A stretch of DNA of 64,000 nucleotides from Enterocloster asparagiformis (GTDB lineage: Bacteria > Bacillota > Clostridia > Lachnospirales > Lachnospiraceae), in the NCBI GenBank assembly GCA_018380885.1, contig JAGZSY010000033.1, positions 1-64,000 on the forward strand, read 5' to 3'. This document shows, piece by piece, positions 7,157-15,408 of the stretch; positions within the stretch are counted from its first letter, which is position 1, and each line of letters starts with the position of its first letter. Made by a program: the position numbers and the translations under genes. The notes under the pieces were generated by a model that was not told where the DNA came from, did not search any database, and saw only the letters and a program-made list of their open reading frames with translations.

Positions 7157-8664
7157 AACAGGGTATGGTAATATTGGTGGGAGCGGGGCCCGGCGATCCG
7201 GGATTGATCACGGTCAAGGGCCTCCAGTGCCTGAAGGCCTGCGACGCGGTGGTCTACGACTCTTTGGCCTCCGACGAGCTGCTGTCCGCTGTGCGCCCGG
7301 ACTGCCGGAGGATCTATGTGGGCAAGCGCGCCGGGCGCCACTCCATGAAGCAGGAGGAGATCAACCGCCTGCTGGTGGAGCTGGGAAAGGAAGGCTTGTA
7401 CGTGGTCCGCTTAAAGGGGGGAGACCCCTTTGTGTTCGGGCGGGGCGGGGAGGAAGCCCTGGCCCTGGCAGCGGAGGGGATCGCCTATCAGGTGGTACCG
7501 GGGGTGACCTCGGCGGTGGCGGTGCCGGAGTGCGCCGGCATCCCGGTGACCCACAGGAGCGTAAGCCGCAGCTTTCACGTGGTCACGGGGCACACCAAGG
7601 GCGAGGAAGGAGGGCTTCCGCCGGAGTTCGGGCAGGTGGCGGCCCTCTCCGGCACCCTGGTGTTCCTCATGGGCCTTAACAGCCTGCCGGCCATTGTGGA
7701 AGGGCTTTTGCGGGCGGGAAAGCCCGGGCATCTGCCCGCGGCGGTGATCGAGAACGGCACCATGCCGGGCGCCAGGACCGTGAGGGGCTGCCTGGGGGAC
7801 ATTGTGGACAGGGTGCGGGAGGCCGGGCTTCACACGCCGGCCATCATCGTGGCCGGGGAGACGGCGGCCTTGGACCTGTCCTGCAAATCCGGCCTGCCGT
7901 TAGCGGGGACCTCGGTGGGGATCACCGGCACGGCCTCCTTTCGGGAACGGCTGGGCGCGCTTCTCACAAGCCTGGGCGCAAAGGTGGAGTGCGCCGGGGC
8001 CATGGAGGTGAACTCCCACGCGGATTCGCCGGAGATGGCGGCGGCCTACGGACAGCTTTCACGGTACGATGTCATTGTGTTCACCAGCGCCAACGGCGTG
8101 CGCCTGTTCTTTGACGGGCTGTTAAAGTCGGGCCGGGACTTCCGGGCCCTGGGGCGGATGAAATTCGCCGTGGTGGGGCCGGGAACCGCCGGGGAACTGC
8201 TAAAGCGCGGCTTCCGGGCGGACTACATGCCCCAGGTGTACCGGACGAAGGAGCTGGCGGAGCTGCTGGTCGAGGCCGCGGGTGCGCCGCGCCTCCTCAT
8301 CCCCCGTTCCCGGGGCGGCTCTCCGGAGCTGACGGAAATTTTATCCCGCGCGGGTGTTGCCTTTGACGACATCATCCTGTATGATGTAACAGGCGGGATG
8401 CAGGGAGGGGCGGACATGGCCGCGGCGCGGCCGGACTATCTGACCTTTGCCAGCGCATCCGGCGTTGAGGCGTATTTTGAACAGTTGGGAGACGGGGCCT
8501 TAAAGCAGCTGGCCGGGCTGCGCACTGTGTGCATCGGGGATGTGACGGCGAGAGCGCTGGAGAGCCGCGGCAGGAGGGTGGACGTTTTGGCAAAGGAATT
8601 TACCGTCCGCGGCATGGCGGAGGCCATCTTAAACGACAGATCAGAAGGAGACGAGAGACGATGA
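7153..8664 (+). CDS. cobA-hemD: Uroporphyrinogen-III methyltransferase / synthase fusion
   Basis: This is a two-enzyme fusion of 503 residues. Residues 1-245 are the SAM-dependent uroporphyrinogen-III C-methyltransferase (SUMT): VGAGPGDPGLITVKGL near residue 7 and VVRLKGGDPFVFGRGGEE near 79. Residues ~250-500 are uroporphyrinogen-III synthase (HemD): VGITGTASFRERL, a SANGVRLFFDGL segment and a late TFASASGVEAYFEQL motif. It thus turns hydroxymethylbilane into precorrin-2. The fusion is common in Firmicutes. ATGA overlaps join it to hemC upstream and hemL downstream. Confidence 0.94.
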   Translation: MKQGMVILVGAGPGDPGLITVKGLQCLKACDAVVYDSLASDELLSAVRPDCRRIYVGKRAGRHSMKQEEINRLLVELGKEGLYVVRLKGGDPFVFGRGGEEALALAAEGIAYQVVPGVTSAVAVPECAGIPVTHRSVSRSFHVVTGHTKGEEGGLPPEFGQVAALSGTLVFLMGLNSLPAIVEGLLRAGKPGHLPAAVIENGTMPGARTVRGCLGDIVDRVREAGLHTPAIIVAGETAALDLSCKSGLPLAGTSVGITGTASFRERLGALLTSLGAKVECAGAMEVNSHADSPEMAAAYGQLSRYDVIVFTSANGVRLFFDGLLKSGRDFRALGRMKFAVVGPGTAGELLKRGFRADYMPQVYRTKELAELLVEAAGAPRLLIPRSRGGSPELTEILSRAGVAFDDIILYDVTGGMQGGADMAAARPDYLTFASASGVEAYFEQLGDGALKQLAGLRTVCIGDVTARALESRGRRVDVLAKEFTVRGMAEAILNDRSEGDERR

Positions 8665-9938
8665 AGCTGGATGAATCAAAAACCTTATATGACCGTTCGC
8701 GGGAGGTGTTCCCGGGCGGGGTGAACAGCCCGGTGCGGGCGTTCGGCTCCGTGGGAGGGACGCCGGTGTTTGTCAAACGGGCCAACGGGTCCCACATTTA
8801 CGACGAGGACGGCAACGAGTACATCGACTATGTGGATTCCTGGGGGCCCTGTATCCTGGGGCACGGCTGCGAGCAGGTGGTCGCCGCGGTGCAGGAGGCG
8901 TGCGCGGACGGCCTTTCCTTCGGCGCGCCCACCCGCAAGGAGCTGATATTGGGGGATATGATCAAGGCCTGCATCCCCTCCATCGAGATGATGCGCATGG
9001 TCAGCTCCGGCACCGAGGCGGTGATGAGCGCCATCCGGGCGGCCAGGGGCTACACCGGGCGGAACAAGATCATCAAGTTTAAGGGCTGCTACCACGGACA
9101 CTCCGACGGGCTACTGGTGAAGGCCGGCTCCGGCGCGCTGACGGGATCCGCGCCGGACAGCGCAGGCGTTCCGCGCTCCTACACAAAGCATACCCTGCTG
9201 GCTGATTACAACAGCTGCGAGTCGGTGACCCGGCTTTTCAGCCAGTATCCCAGCAAGATCGCTGCGGTGGTGGTGGAGCCGGTGGCGGCCAACATGGGCC
9301 TGGTGCCCCCGCAGCCGGGATTCCTGGAATTTCTGCGGGAGATCACCACGAGAAACGGCGCGCTTTTGATCTTCGACGAGGTGATCACAGGCTTTCGCAT
9401 GGGCTTGGGCGGCGCTCAGGATTACTATAAGGTGATCCCCGATCTGACCACCCTGGGCAAGATTGTGGGCGGAGGCATGCCCATGGGCGTGTACGGCGGC
9501 CGCAGGGAGATCATGGAGGTGGTTTCCCCGCTGGGCAAGGTCTACCAGGCCGGAACCCTGTCCGGAAACCCTATCGCCACGGCGGCGGGCATCGCCACCT
9601 TAAAAACGCTCATGGACCACCCGGAGATTTACGGCCAGCTGACCGCCAAGGCCGACCGTCTGACCGGCGCGCTTTCAGCGGCTCTGCCCCACGCCCAGGT
9701 GAACCGGGCCGGCTCCCTGTTCAGCGTGTTCTTCACAGAACATCCGGTGACGGATTACGAGAGCGCCCTGACCTCGGATACGGAGCTTTACGGGCGGTAT
9801 TTCCACTATCTGCTGGAGCACGGCATCTACACCGCTCCGTCCCAGTTTGAGATTCTGTTCCTTTCCGCCGCCCACACGGAGGAGGATATCGAGAAAACGT
9901 GCCGCGTGATCGAGGCAGCGGCCGGGGAGGTAAAATAA
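8661..9938 (+). CDS. hemL: Glutamate-1-semialdehyde 2,1-aminomutase
   Basis: HemL isomerises glutamate-1-semialdehyde to 5-aminolevulinate with PLP. The ATG at 8661 overlaps the preceding stop by 4 bases (ATGA) and sits behind AGAAGGAGACGAGAG. It gives a 425-residue protein starting MKLDESKTLYDRSREVFPGGVNSPVRAF, the family N-terminus (described here only as a motif beginning with MKLDES). The PLP lysine lies in TTLGKIVGGGMPMG at about residue 266. A reading frame open further upstream would overlap cobA-hemD by about 130 bases and is not supported. Confidence 0.95.
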   Translation: MKLDESKTLYDRSREVFPGGVNSPVRAFGSVGGTPVFVKRANGSHIYDEDGNEYIDYVDSWGPCILGHGCEQVVAAVQEACADGLSFGAPTRKELILGDMIKACIPSIEMMRMVSSGTEAVMSAIRAARGYTGRNKIIKFKGCYHGHSDGLLVKAGSGALTGSAPDSAGVPRSYTKHTLLADYNSCESVTRLFSQYPSKIAAVVVEPVAANMGLVPPQPGFLEFLREITTRNGALLIFDEVITGFRMGLGGAQDYYKVIPDLTTLGKIVGGGMPMGVYGGRREIMEVVSPLGKVYQAGTLSGNPIATAAGIATLKTLMDHPEIYGQLTAKADRLTGALSAALPHAQVNRAGSLFSVFFTEHPVTDYESALTSDTELYGRYFHYLLEHGIYTAPSQFEILFLSAAHTEEDIEKTCRVIEAAAGEVK

Positions 9939-10921
9939 TGGAGCTGACAAACAGGCCGAGAAGGCTGAGAACCAGCCCTGTGCTGCGCAAGATGGTGCGG
10001 GAGACAAGGATGGACAAATCCTCCCTGATCTACCCCATGTTCGTGCGCGAGGGGCAGAATATAAAAGAGGAGATTCCCACCATGCCGGGCCAGTACCGCT
10101 ACAGCCTGGACCGGCTGCCGGAAGCTTTAAACGAGGTGATGGACGCGGGCGTGCCCAGCGTGATGCTCTTCGGAATCCCTGACCACAAGGACGAGTGCGG
10201 GACCGGCGCGTGGAGCGAGGACGGCATCATCCAGCGGGCCTTCCGCCTGGCAAAGCGGGAGGTGCCGGATCTGTACTACATCGGGGATGTGTGTATGTGC
10301 GAGTACACCTCCCATGGCCACTGCGGCATCCTGGACGGAGAGTACGTGGACAATGACAAGACCCTGGAATACCTGGCGCGGATCGCTTTGAGCCAGGTTC
10401 AGGCGGGAGCGGACATGGTGGCGCCCTCGGATATGATGGACGGCCGGGTGGCGGCGATCCGGCGGCGGCTGGACGAGAACGGCTTCTGCACGGTGCCGGT
10501 CATGTCCTACGCGGCCAAGTACGCCTCCTCCTTCTACGGGCCCTTCCGGGATGCGGCCGGCTCCGCGCCCGCCTTCGGGGACCGCAAGAGCTATCAGATG
10601 GATTACCACAACCGGAAGGAGGCCGTCAAGGAGGTGTTCTCCGACCTGGACGAGGGGGCGGACATCATCATGATCAAGCCGGCCCTGTCCTATCTGGACG
10701 TGATCCGCGACGCTGCGGAACAGATCGACGTGCCGGTGGCCGCCTACAGCGTCAGCGGCGAGTACGCCATGGTGAAGGCCGCGGCCAGCCTGGGTTATAT
10801 GGATGAGGACAGCCTGATCTGCGAGACGGCCACCAGCATCTACCGGGCGGGAGCCGGGATCCTGCTGACGTATTTTGCCAAGGAGCTGGCAAAATTTATG
10901 GACCAGGGACGGATCGGCTAG
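9938..10921 (+). CDS. hemB: Porphobilinogen synthase (ALA dehydratase)
   Basis: HemB condenses two 5-aminolevulinates to porphobilinogen. The ATG at 9938 overlaps the hemL stop (TAATG) and gives a 327-residue protein beginning MELTNRPRRLRTSP. Metal-binding residues are in VCMCEYTSHGHCG at about 118-130, the first catalytic lysine is in VMSYAAKYASSFYGPF at about 195, and the Schiff-base lysine is in MIKPALSYLD at about 246. It closes the operon; no hemE/hemN genes follow, consistent with siroheme (or cobalamin) rather than heme as the product. Confidence 0.95.
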   Translation: MELTNRPRRLRTSPVLRKMVRETRMDKSSLIYPMFVREGQNIKEEIPTMPGQYRYSLDRLPEALNEVMDAGVPSVMLFGIPDHKDECGTGAWSEDGIIQRAFRLAKREVPDLYYIGDVCMCEYTSHGHCGILDGEYVDNDKTLEYLARIALSQVQAGADMVAPSDMMDGRVAAIRRRLDENGFCTVPVMSYAAKYASSFYGPFRDAAGSAPAFGDRKSYQMDYHNRKEAVKEVFSDLDEGADIIMIKPALSYLDVIRDAAEQIDVPVAAYSVSGEYAMVKAAASLGYMDEDSLICETATSIYRAGAGILLTYFAKELAKFMDQGRIG

Positions 10922-11008
10922 GCCGGGGCCGGAGGCGGCCACGGGAAGTGAGCGCGCTGTTGGAATAAACGACCGCGCCGGTGACGGCGGGGTTTTAGGC
11001 GGTGTTTT

Positions 11009-11038
11009 GCGGCTGCGGCCGCAGGGCGCCGCTTTTTT
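11009..11038 (+). terminator. Terminator of the tetrapyrrole operon
   Basis: GCGGC (11009-11013) pairs with GCCGC (11028-11032), enclosing the palindrome CTGCGGCCGCAG, followed by six T. Confidence 0.6.
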
Positions 11039-11092
11039 GCTGCAACGGACGGCGTGGGATCCCGGCCGCGCCCGTTCCCCAATGTAGAAAAA

Positions 11093-11146
11093 TCCACAGA
11101 ATCGCTATTTTTTACACTCCATAACCGGCCGCGGTTGTGAGATAAT
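11093..11146 (+). promoter_or_regulatory. Shared activator-type box and -10 element before the M20 gene
   Basis: TCCACAGAATCGCT at 11093-11106 matches 12 of 14 bases of the box at 15323-15336. A -10 element GATAAT starts 34 bases after it (11141-11146), exactly the spacing at the other site. The -35 region (TCCATA at 11118) is poor, as expected for an activator-dependent promoter. Confidence 0.5.
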
Positions 11147-11173
11147 GAAATTATCACAGGCGGTGATGGAAAA

Positions 11174-12484
11174 ATGACGAGAGGCGGACTGGAAATGAAC
11201 CGGATAACAGAGTACATAGACGAGCGTTCGGACTACTTTTGGGAGCAGGCTTTGAAAATTCACGGGTACGCGGAGCTGGCGGGGGAGGAACGGCAGTCGG
11301 CGGAGGCGCTCTGCGCCATGCTGGAACAGGAGGGGTTTGCGGTGGAGCGTGGGCTGGGGAGCCAGCCCACCGCCTTCCGGGCGGCGTACGGGAGCGGAGG
11401 GCCGGTGATCGGCTTTCTCTGCGAGTACGACGCCCTCCCCAAGCTGAACCAGTCGGAGGGAACCTCCTACAACGGAGACGGGACCAGCGGCCACGGCTGC
11501 GGCCACAACCTTCTGGGAACGGGAGCGGCTGCTGCGGCTATGGCCCTGCGGCGGGAGCTGGAAGAGAGCGGGCATGGGGGGACAATCATTGTGTACGGCT
11601 GTCCGGCCGAAGAAACGCTGTTCGGCAAGACGAAGCTGGCGGAGGAAGGGTATTTTAAAGAGCTGGACGCGGCCCTGGCCTGGCATCCCGAGGATCACTA
11701 CTGCTGCGGGGAGGTCTGCCACAAGGCCATGGATTCCATCCGCTTCCGCTTTCACGGCAGGAGCGCCCACGCCTCGGTGTGCCCGGAGCTGGGGCGCAGC
11801 GCTTTGGACGGGGCGGAGATGATGAGCGTGGGCGCCAATTACCTGCGGGAGCACGTGCCGGACGGGGTGCGGATTCACTACAGCTACCTGTCCGCGGGGG
11901 AAAAGCCCAACGTGGTGCCGGATTTCGCGGAGGTGTGGTATTTTGTGCGCAGCAGCCGCAGGAGGATCGTGGACCAGGTGACGGAGCGTCTGCTCCAGGT
12001 GGCAGAGGGCGCAGCCATGATGAGCGGAACGCAGGTGGAGTGGGAATTTCTGGCCCGGGGCAGGGACACCAGAATCAATTCCAGCCTTGCCGGTCTGGCC
12101 TACCGCTGTATGCAGCGGCTTCCCGTGCCGGTCTGGAGCGTGCAGGAGCGGAAAATGGCGGAGGAGCTTCGGGAGACGGCCGGGACGGCCGGAACCATCT
12201 GCGGGGAGCTCACCCCTCCGGCCGGCAGGGAGCTGCCCGGCGGCGGCTCCACCGATTTCTCGGCGGTCAGCCAGATTGTGCCCGCGGTGGAGATCAACAC
12301 GGTCTGCTTTGCGCAGGGCACGCCGGGACACCACTGGGCGGTGACGGCCCAGTCCTGTTCGTCCATCGGCAGGAAGGGGATGCTCTACGCGGCCAAGGTG
12401 CTGGCCGGGATGGGAAAAGAATTGCTGGAGGACCCGGAGCTTTTGACCCGGGCCAGGGAGGAATTTCTGGCCCGGGCGGAGTGA
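11174..12484 (+). CDS. M20D-family amidohydrolase, AbgB-like
   Basis: A zinc-type amidohydrolase/peptidase of about 436 residues. The metal-binding signature is visible as GHGCGHNLLGTGAAAAAMAL near residue 112 and CPAEETLFGKTKLAEEG near 143. The FHGRSAHASVCPELGRSALDG dimerisation/active-site segment follows near 195, and the order matches AbgB (p-aminobenzoyl-glutamate hydrolase subunit) and related M20D enzymes that cut N-acyl or N-carbamoyl amino acids. The start is ambiguous: ATG 11174 or ATG 11195 (both have AGGCGG-like sites). It leads an accessory locus with a two-component system, an amino-acid-type ABC importer and an ATC-hydrolase fusion, so its substrate is probably an imported amide of an amino acid. 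The exact substrate is unknown. Confidence 0.82.
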   Translation: MTRGGLEMNRITEYIDERSDYFWEQALKIHGYAELAGEERQSAEALCAMLEQEGFAVERGLGSQPTAFRAAYGSGGPVIGFLCEYDALPKLNQSEGTSYNGDGTSGHGCGHNLLGTGAAAAAMALRRELEESGHGGTIIVYGCPAEETLFGKTKLAEEGYFKELDAALAWHPEDHYCCGEVCHKAMDSIRFRFHGRSAHASVCPELGRSALDGAEMMSVGANYLREHVPDGVRIHYSYLSAGEKPNVVPDFAEVWYFVRSSRRRIVDQVTERLLQVAEGAAMMSGTQVEWEFLARGRDTRINSSLAGLAYRCMQRLPVPVWSVQERKMAEELRETAGTAGTICGELTPPAGRELPGGGSTDFSAVSQIVPAVEINTVCFAQGTPGHHWAVTAQSCSSIGRKGMLYAAKVLAGMGKELLEDPELLTRAREEFLARAE

Positions 12485-12506
12485 CGGCGGTCCGGTGGGA
12501 GGGAAT

Positions 12507-14258
12507 ATGCTGAAAAAGCGGTTGTTTATCAGCTATACGGTTTTGATCAGCCTGTTTATGATCGTGGTGCTGACTGCAGTGAACCGGGCGGTGTCCGACA
12601 CCATCGACACGCAGATGGAGAGCGTGACCCGGGAGGCGGTGGAGGTGGGCGTCAAAAACATCAACAGCCTGTTTGGGGATATTTTTTCCGAGACCCTGAA
12701 TTTCTGCATTGACCGGCAGCTCCAGGAGGCGTTAGGCGGCTTTGCGGACGAGACCGGAAGCCGGGCCGCGGCCGGGCGGGCGGTGCGGGCGGAGGGGGAG
12801 CGGGCGATCTCGGGTCTGAGGCGCAAGCTGACCGTGGAGAACGTGGGGCTCTATCCCCTGCGCGGAGGCAGGCTCTACCGGGAGGCGCAGGAGGCCTTTC
12901 GCGAGGACGGGAACCTGGCCGGCCAGGAGTGGGTCAGAAAAACCCGGGAGGCGGGAGGAAGGTTTGTGCTGACCGAGAACGACGAGGGGGAGAAAACATG
13001 TCTCAGGCTGTCCAAGGTCATTCTGAGCGACGACCGGCAGATGCGGGATCTGGCGCTGCTCGAGATCAACATCGACATACAGGCCGTTTCCAACCGTCTC
13101 AACCAGATCAGCGTGCAGAAGGGCCGGGTGTATCTCCTGGACGACCAGGGCAGGATTCTTCTGCCCTATTCCCATTACCATCAGGACGGAAACCAGCGGT
13201 TCGGGACTGAGCGCAGCGGCGCCTTTGTAAACGGCGACGGGAATATGGTGATCATCCGCCCCATTCATACCGTGGGCTGGCGCGTGGCGGCGGACGTTCC
13301 CATGAGCGAGATTCTGGCGGCCGGTTCCGCGCTGCGCTCCCACGTCCTGGCCATCAGCGCGGTGGCCATCGGAGCTGTTTTGCTTCTGGCTATCTATTTT
13401 TCCGCGTACATATCGCGGCCCATCACCCGCATTTCCCAGGTGATGAACCAGGTTCGGGAGGGGGATCTGGATATCCGCATCGATGCCTCGTGGCAGAGCG
13501 GGGAGATGAAAAACCTGTATCAGAGCTTCAATTACATGATGGACATGATCGGAGATTTGATCCAGGAGGTCTATGTGGCGAAAATTCGGGAGAAGCAGTC
13601 CGAGCTGGCGGCCCTTCAGGCGCAGATCAACCCGCATTTTCTCTACAATACCCTGGACTCCATCAACTGGATGGCCATCCGCTACGGGGCGAAGGACATT
13701 CAGAAAATGGTGGTGTCCCTGGCGACCATGCTGCGCTACAGCCTGAACAACGGCCAGAATTTCATCATGGTACGGGACGAGATCAAACAGGTGCAGAGCT
13801 ACATCAACCTGCAGCAGATTCGGTTCCAGGGCTGTTTTGAATCGGAGATTCGGATCGGGGAGGAGATGAACGACTGTATCATCATCAAGCTGCTGCTTCA
13901 GCCGCTGGTGGAAAACGCCATTATCCACGGTTTTGACGAGGGACAGTATGAGAACGGCCATCTGACCATCACGGGGGAGATTGCAGACGGGCACATGGTG
14001 TTTCAGGTGATGAACGACGGGCATCAGGCGGATTTGGAGGTGATCCGCGCAATCCTCTATCCGGCCGGGGACGCCAAGCCTAAGAGCTACGGGATCAAAA
14101 ACGTCAACGACCGGCTGAGGCATCAGTACGGGGAGGAGTACACATTGCAGTATCGCATTCAGGGGAATCTGACGGTTGCCGTGATTCGCATACCGCTGGG
14201 AAAAACAGGAGGAGGAGCTAGTGGTGGGAGAAATGATTCGGGTGGTGGTCGCGGATGA
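12507..14258 (+). CDS. YesM-type sensor histidine kinase
   Basis: Membrane sensor kinase of about 583 residues. Membrane segments lie at about residues 5-25 and 278-300, flanking a ~250-residue extracytoplasmic sensor region. A HAMP domain follows (ISRPITRISQVMNQVREGDL). The His-kinase core of the LytS/YesM type has its phospho-accepting histidine in QAQINPHFLYNTLDSINWMA near residue 382. A HATPase with LLLQPLVENAIIHGF lies near 468. ATG 12507 follows GGTGGGAGGGAAT closely; a GTG at 12495 is an alternative. It overlaps the response regulator gene and presumably senses a ligand handled by the neighbouring importer. Confidence 0.9.
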   Translation: MLKKRLFISYTVLISLFMIVVLTAVNRAVSDTIDTQMESVTREAVEVGVKNINSLFGDIFSETLNFCIDRQLQEALGGFADETGSRAAAGRAVRAEGERAISGLRRKLTVENVGLYPLRGGRLYREAQEAFREDGNLAGQEWVRKTREAGGRFVLTENDEGEKTCLRLSKVILSDDRQMRDLALLEINIDIQAVSNRLNQISVQKGRVYLLDDQGRILLPYSHYHQDGNQRFGTERSGAFVNGDGNMVIIRPIHTVGWRVAADVPMSEILAAGSALRSHVLAISAVAIGAVLLLAIYFSAYISRPITRISQVMNQVREGDLDIRIDASWQSGEMKNLYQSFNYMMDMIGDLIQEVYVAKIREKQSELAALQAQINPHFLYNTLDSINWMAIRYGAKDIQKMVVSLATMLRYSLNNGQNFIMVRDEIKQVQSYINLQQIRFQGCFESEIRIGEEMNDCIIIKLLLQPLVENAIIHGFDEGQYENGHLTITGEIADGHMVFQVMNDGHQADLEVIRAILYPAGDAKPKSYGIKNVNDRLRHQYGEEYTLQYRIQGNLTVAVIRIPLGKTGGGASGGRNDSGGGRG

Positions 14259-15318
14259 CGAGAAGATCATCCGGGAGGGCATCGCGGAGTGTATTGACTG
14301 GGATAAACTGGGAATTACCTTGGCGGGCTGCGCGAAAAACGGCGAGGAGGCCATGAGCGCAGTGCGGCAGGCGGGAGCCGACATTGTGATTACGGACATC
14401 CGCATGCCTGGTATGGGCGGGCTGGAGATGGCGGAGCAGCTGGAGCGTGAGGAGAAGCCGCCCTTTATTATCCTGATTTCAGGCTACAGCGATTTCGCCT
14501 ACGCCCAGAAGGCGGTGAAATTAAAGTGCGTGGTGGATTACGTGCTCAAGCCCCTGGAGCTGGAGCAGCTGGAGGCGGTGCTGGTCAAGACCAGGGACCA
14601 GGTGCTGGAGCGCCGCCATTCCATTGTGCTGCCGCCGGTGGAGTCTGAGGAGGAGACGGCGTCCACTGGCGCCCGCATGGCCGGGATGACGGCCCGGCTG
14701 GTGCGCTTTATCAGCGCGGGGGAGGAGAAGGAGTCTGCGGAGCGCCTGGAGGAGATCGGCCGGTTCTGGGAGGAAGGTCGGGTGAGCCAGGGCAGGAGAG
14801 TGCGGCAGTGCTGCGAGATTCTGGCGTCCATGGAGAGCATTCTGGCCGGTTACAACCGGAAGCTGGAGGACATCTGCGGCTGCGCCCACCCGGTGGAGGC
14901 GGTGAAAAGCCTGCCGCCAGGGCAGCTGTTCGCCTGGATGGAGCGGGCGTCGGGAAGCTGCGCACGCCTGATCGCCGAGACCAGGAACCGCAGTTACTCC
15001 GCGCTGATCAAATCCGCGCTGGAGGAGATCGACCGGAATTACTACCGCTCGCAATTTACCCTGCAGACCCTGGCTGAGACCCTGATGGTGTCTCCCAACT
15101 ATCTGTCAGCCAAATTCAAGGAGGAGACGGGCACCGGCTTTGTGCGCTGCCTCAACGAGAAGCGGATGGAGCGGGCCAAGGGCCTGCTGGCCGATGTGAG
15201 CCGCAAGATTTACGAGGTGGCCGCCCAGTGCGGCATCGACGACGTGCGCTACTTTACCAGACTGTTCAAGGAGTACGCAGGGGTCACGCCCAAGGAGTAC
15301 CGCGACAAAATCCTGTAA
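14233..15318 (+). CDS. YesN-type response regulator with AraC DNA-binding domain
   Basis: About 361 residues: an N-terminal receiver beginning MIRVVVADDEKIIREG with the phospho-accepting aspartate in ITDIRMPGMGG (about residue 55) and the conserved lysine in VLKPLELEQL, then a long linker, and a C-terminal AraC pair of helix-turn-helix motifs (FTLQTLAETLMVSPNYLS and IYEVAAQCGIDDVRYFTRLF). The start is uncertain: GTG 14221, GTG 14224 (best spaced from GGAGGAGC) or ATG 14233. The gene overlaps the kinase by about 26-38 bases. It is the natural candidate for binding the two shared boxes at 11093 and 15323. Confidence 0.9.
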   Translation: MIRVVVADDEKIIREGIAECIDWDKLGITLAGCAKNGEEAMSAVRQAGADIVITDIRMPGMGGLEMAEQLEREEKPPFIILISGYSDFAYAQKAVKLKCVVDYVLKPLELEQLEAVLVKTRDQVLERRHSIVLPPVESEEETASTGARMAGMTARLVRFISAGEEKESAERLEEIGRFWEEGRVSQGRRVRQCCEILASMESILAGYNRKLEDICGCAHPVEAVKSLPPGQLFAWMERASGSCARLIAETRNRSYSALIKSALEEIDRNYYRSQFTLQTLAETLMVSPNYLSAKFKEETGTGFVRCLNEKRMERAKGLLADVSRKIYEVAAQCGIDDVRYFTRLFKEYAGVTPKEYRDKIL

Positions 15319-15322
15319 AAAG

Positions 15323-15376
15323 TCCACAGAAGCGTTGAATTGTGACGTTGTTACTCTGTGATATATGTTCTATAAT
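15323..15376 (+). promoter_or_regulatory. Shared box and promoter before the binding-protein gene
   Basis: TCCACAGAAGCGTT at 15323-15336 repeats the box at 11093. A promoter follows: TTGTTA at 15348-15353, 17 bases, TATAAT at 15371-15376. The box lies 11 bases upstream of the -35, the usual place for an AraC-type activator. Confidence 0.6.
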
Positions 15377-15408
15377 AAGAGTAACAAAAAACAAGGAGGA
15401 AGCAGAAC

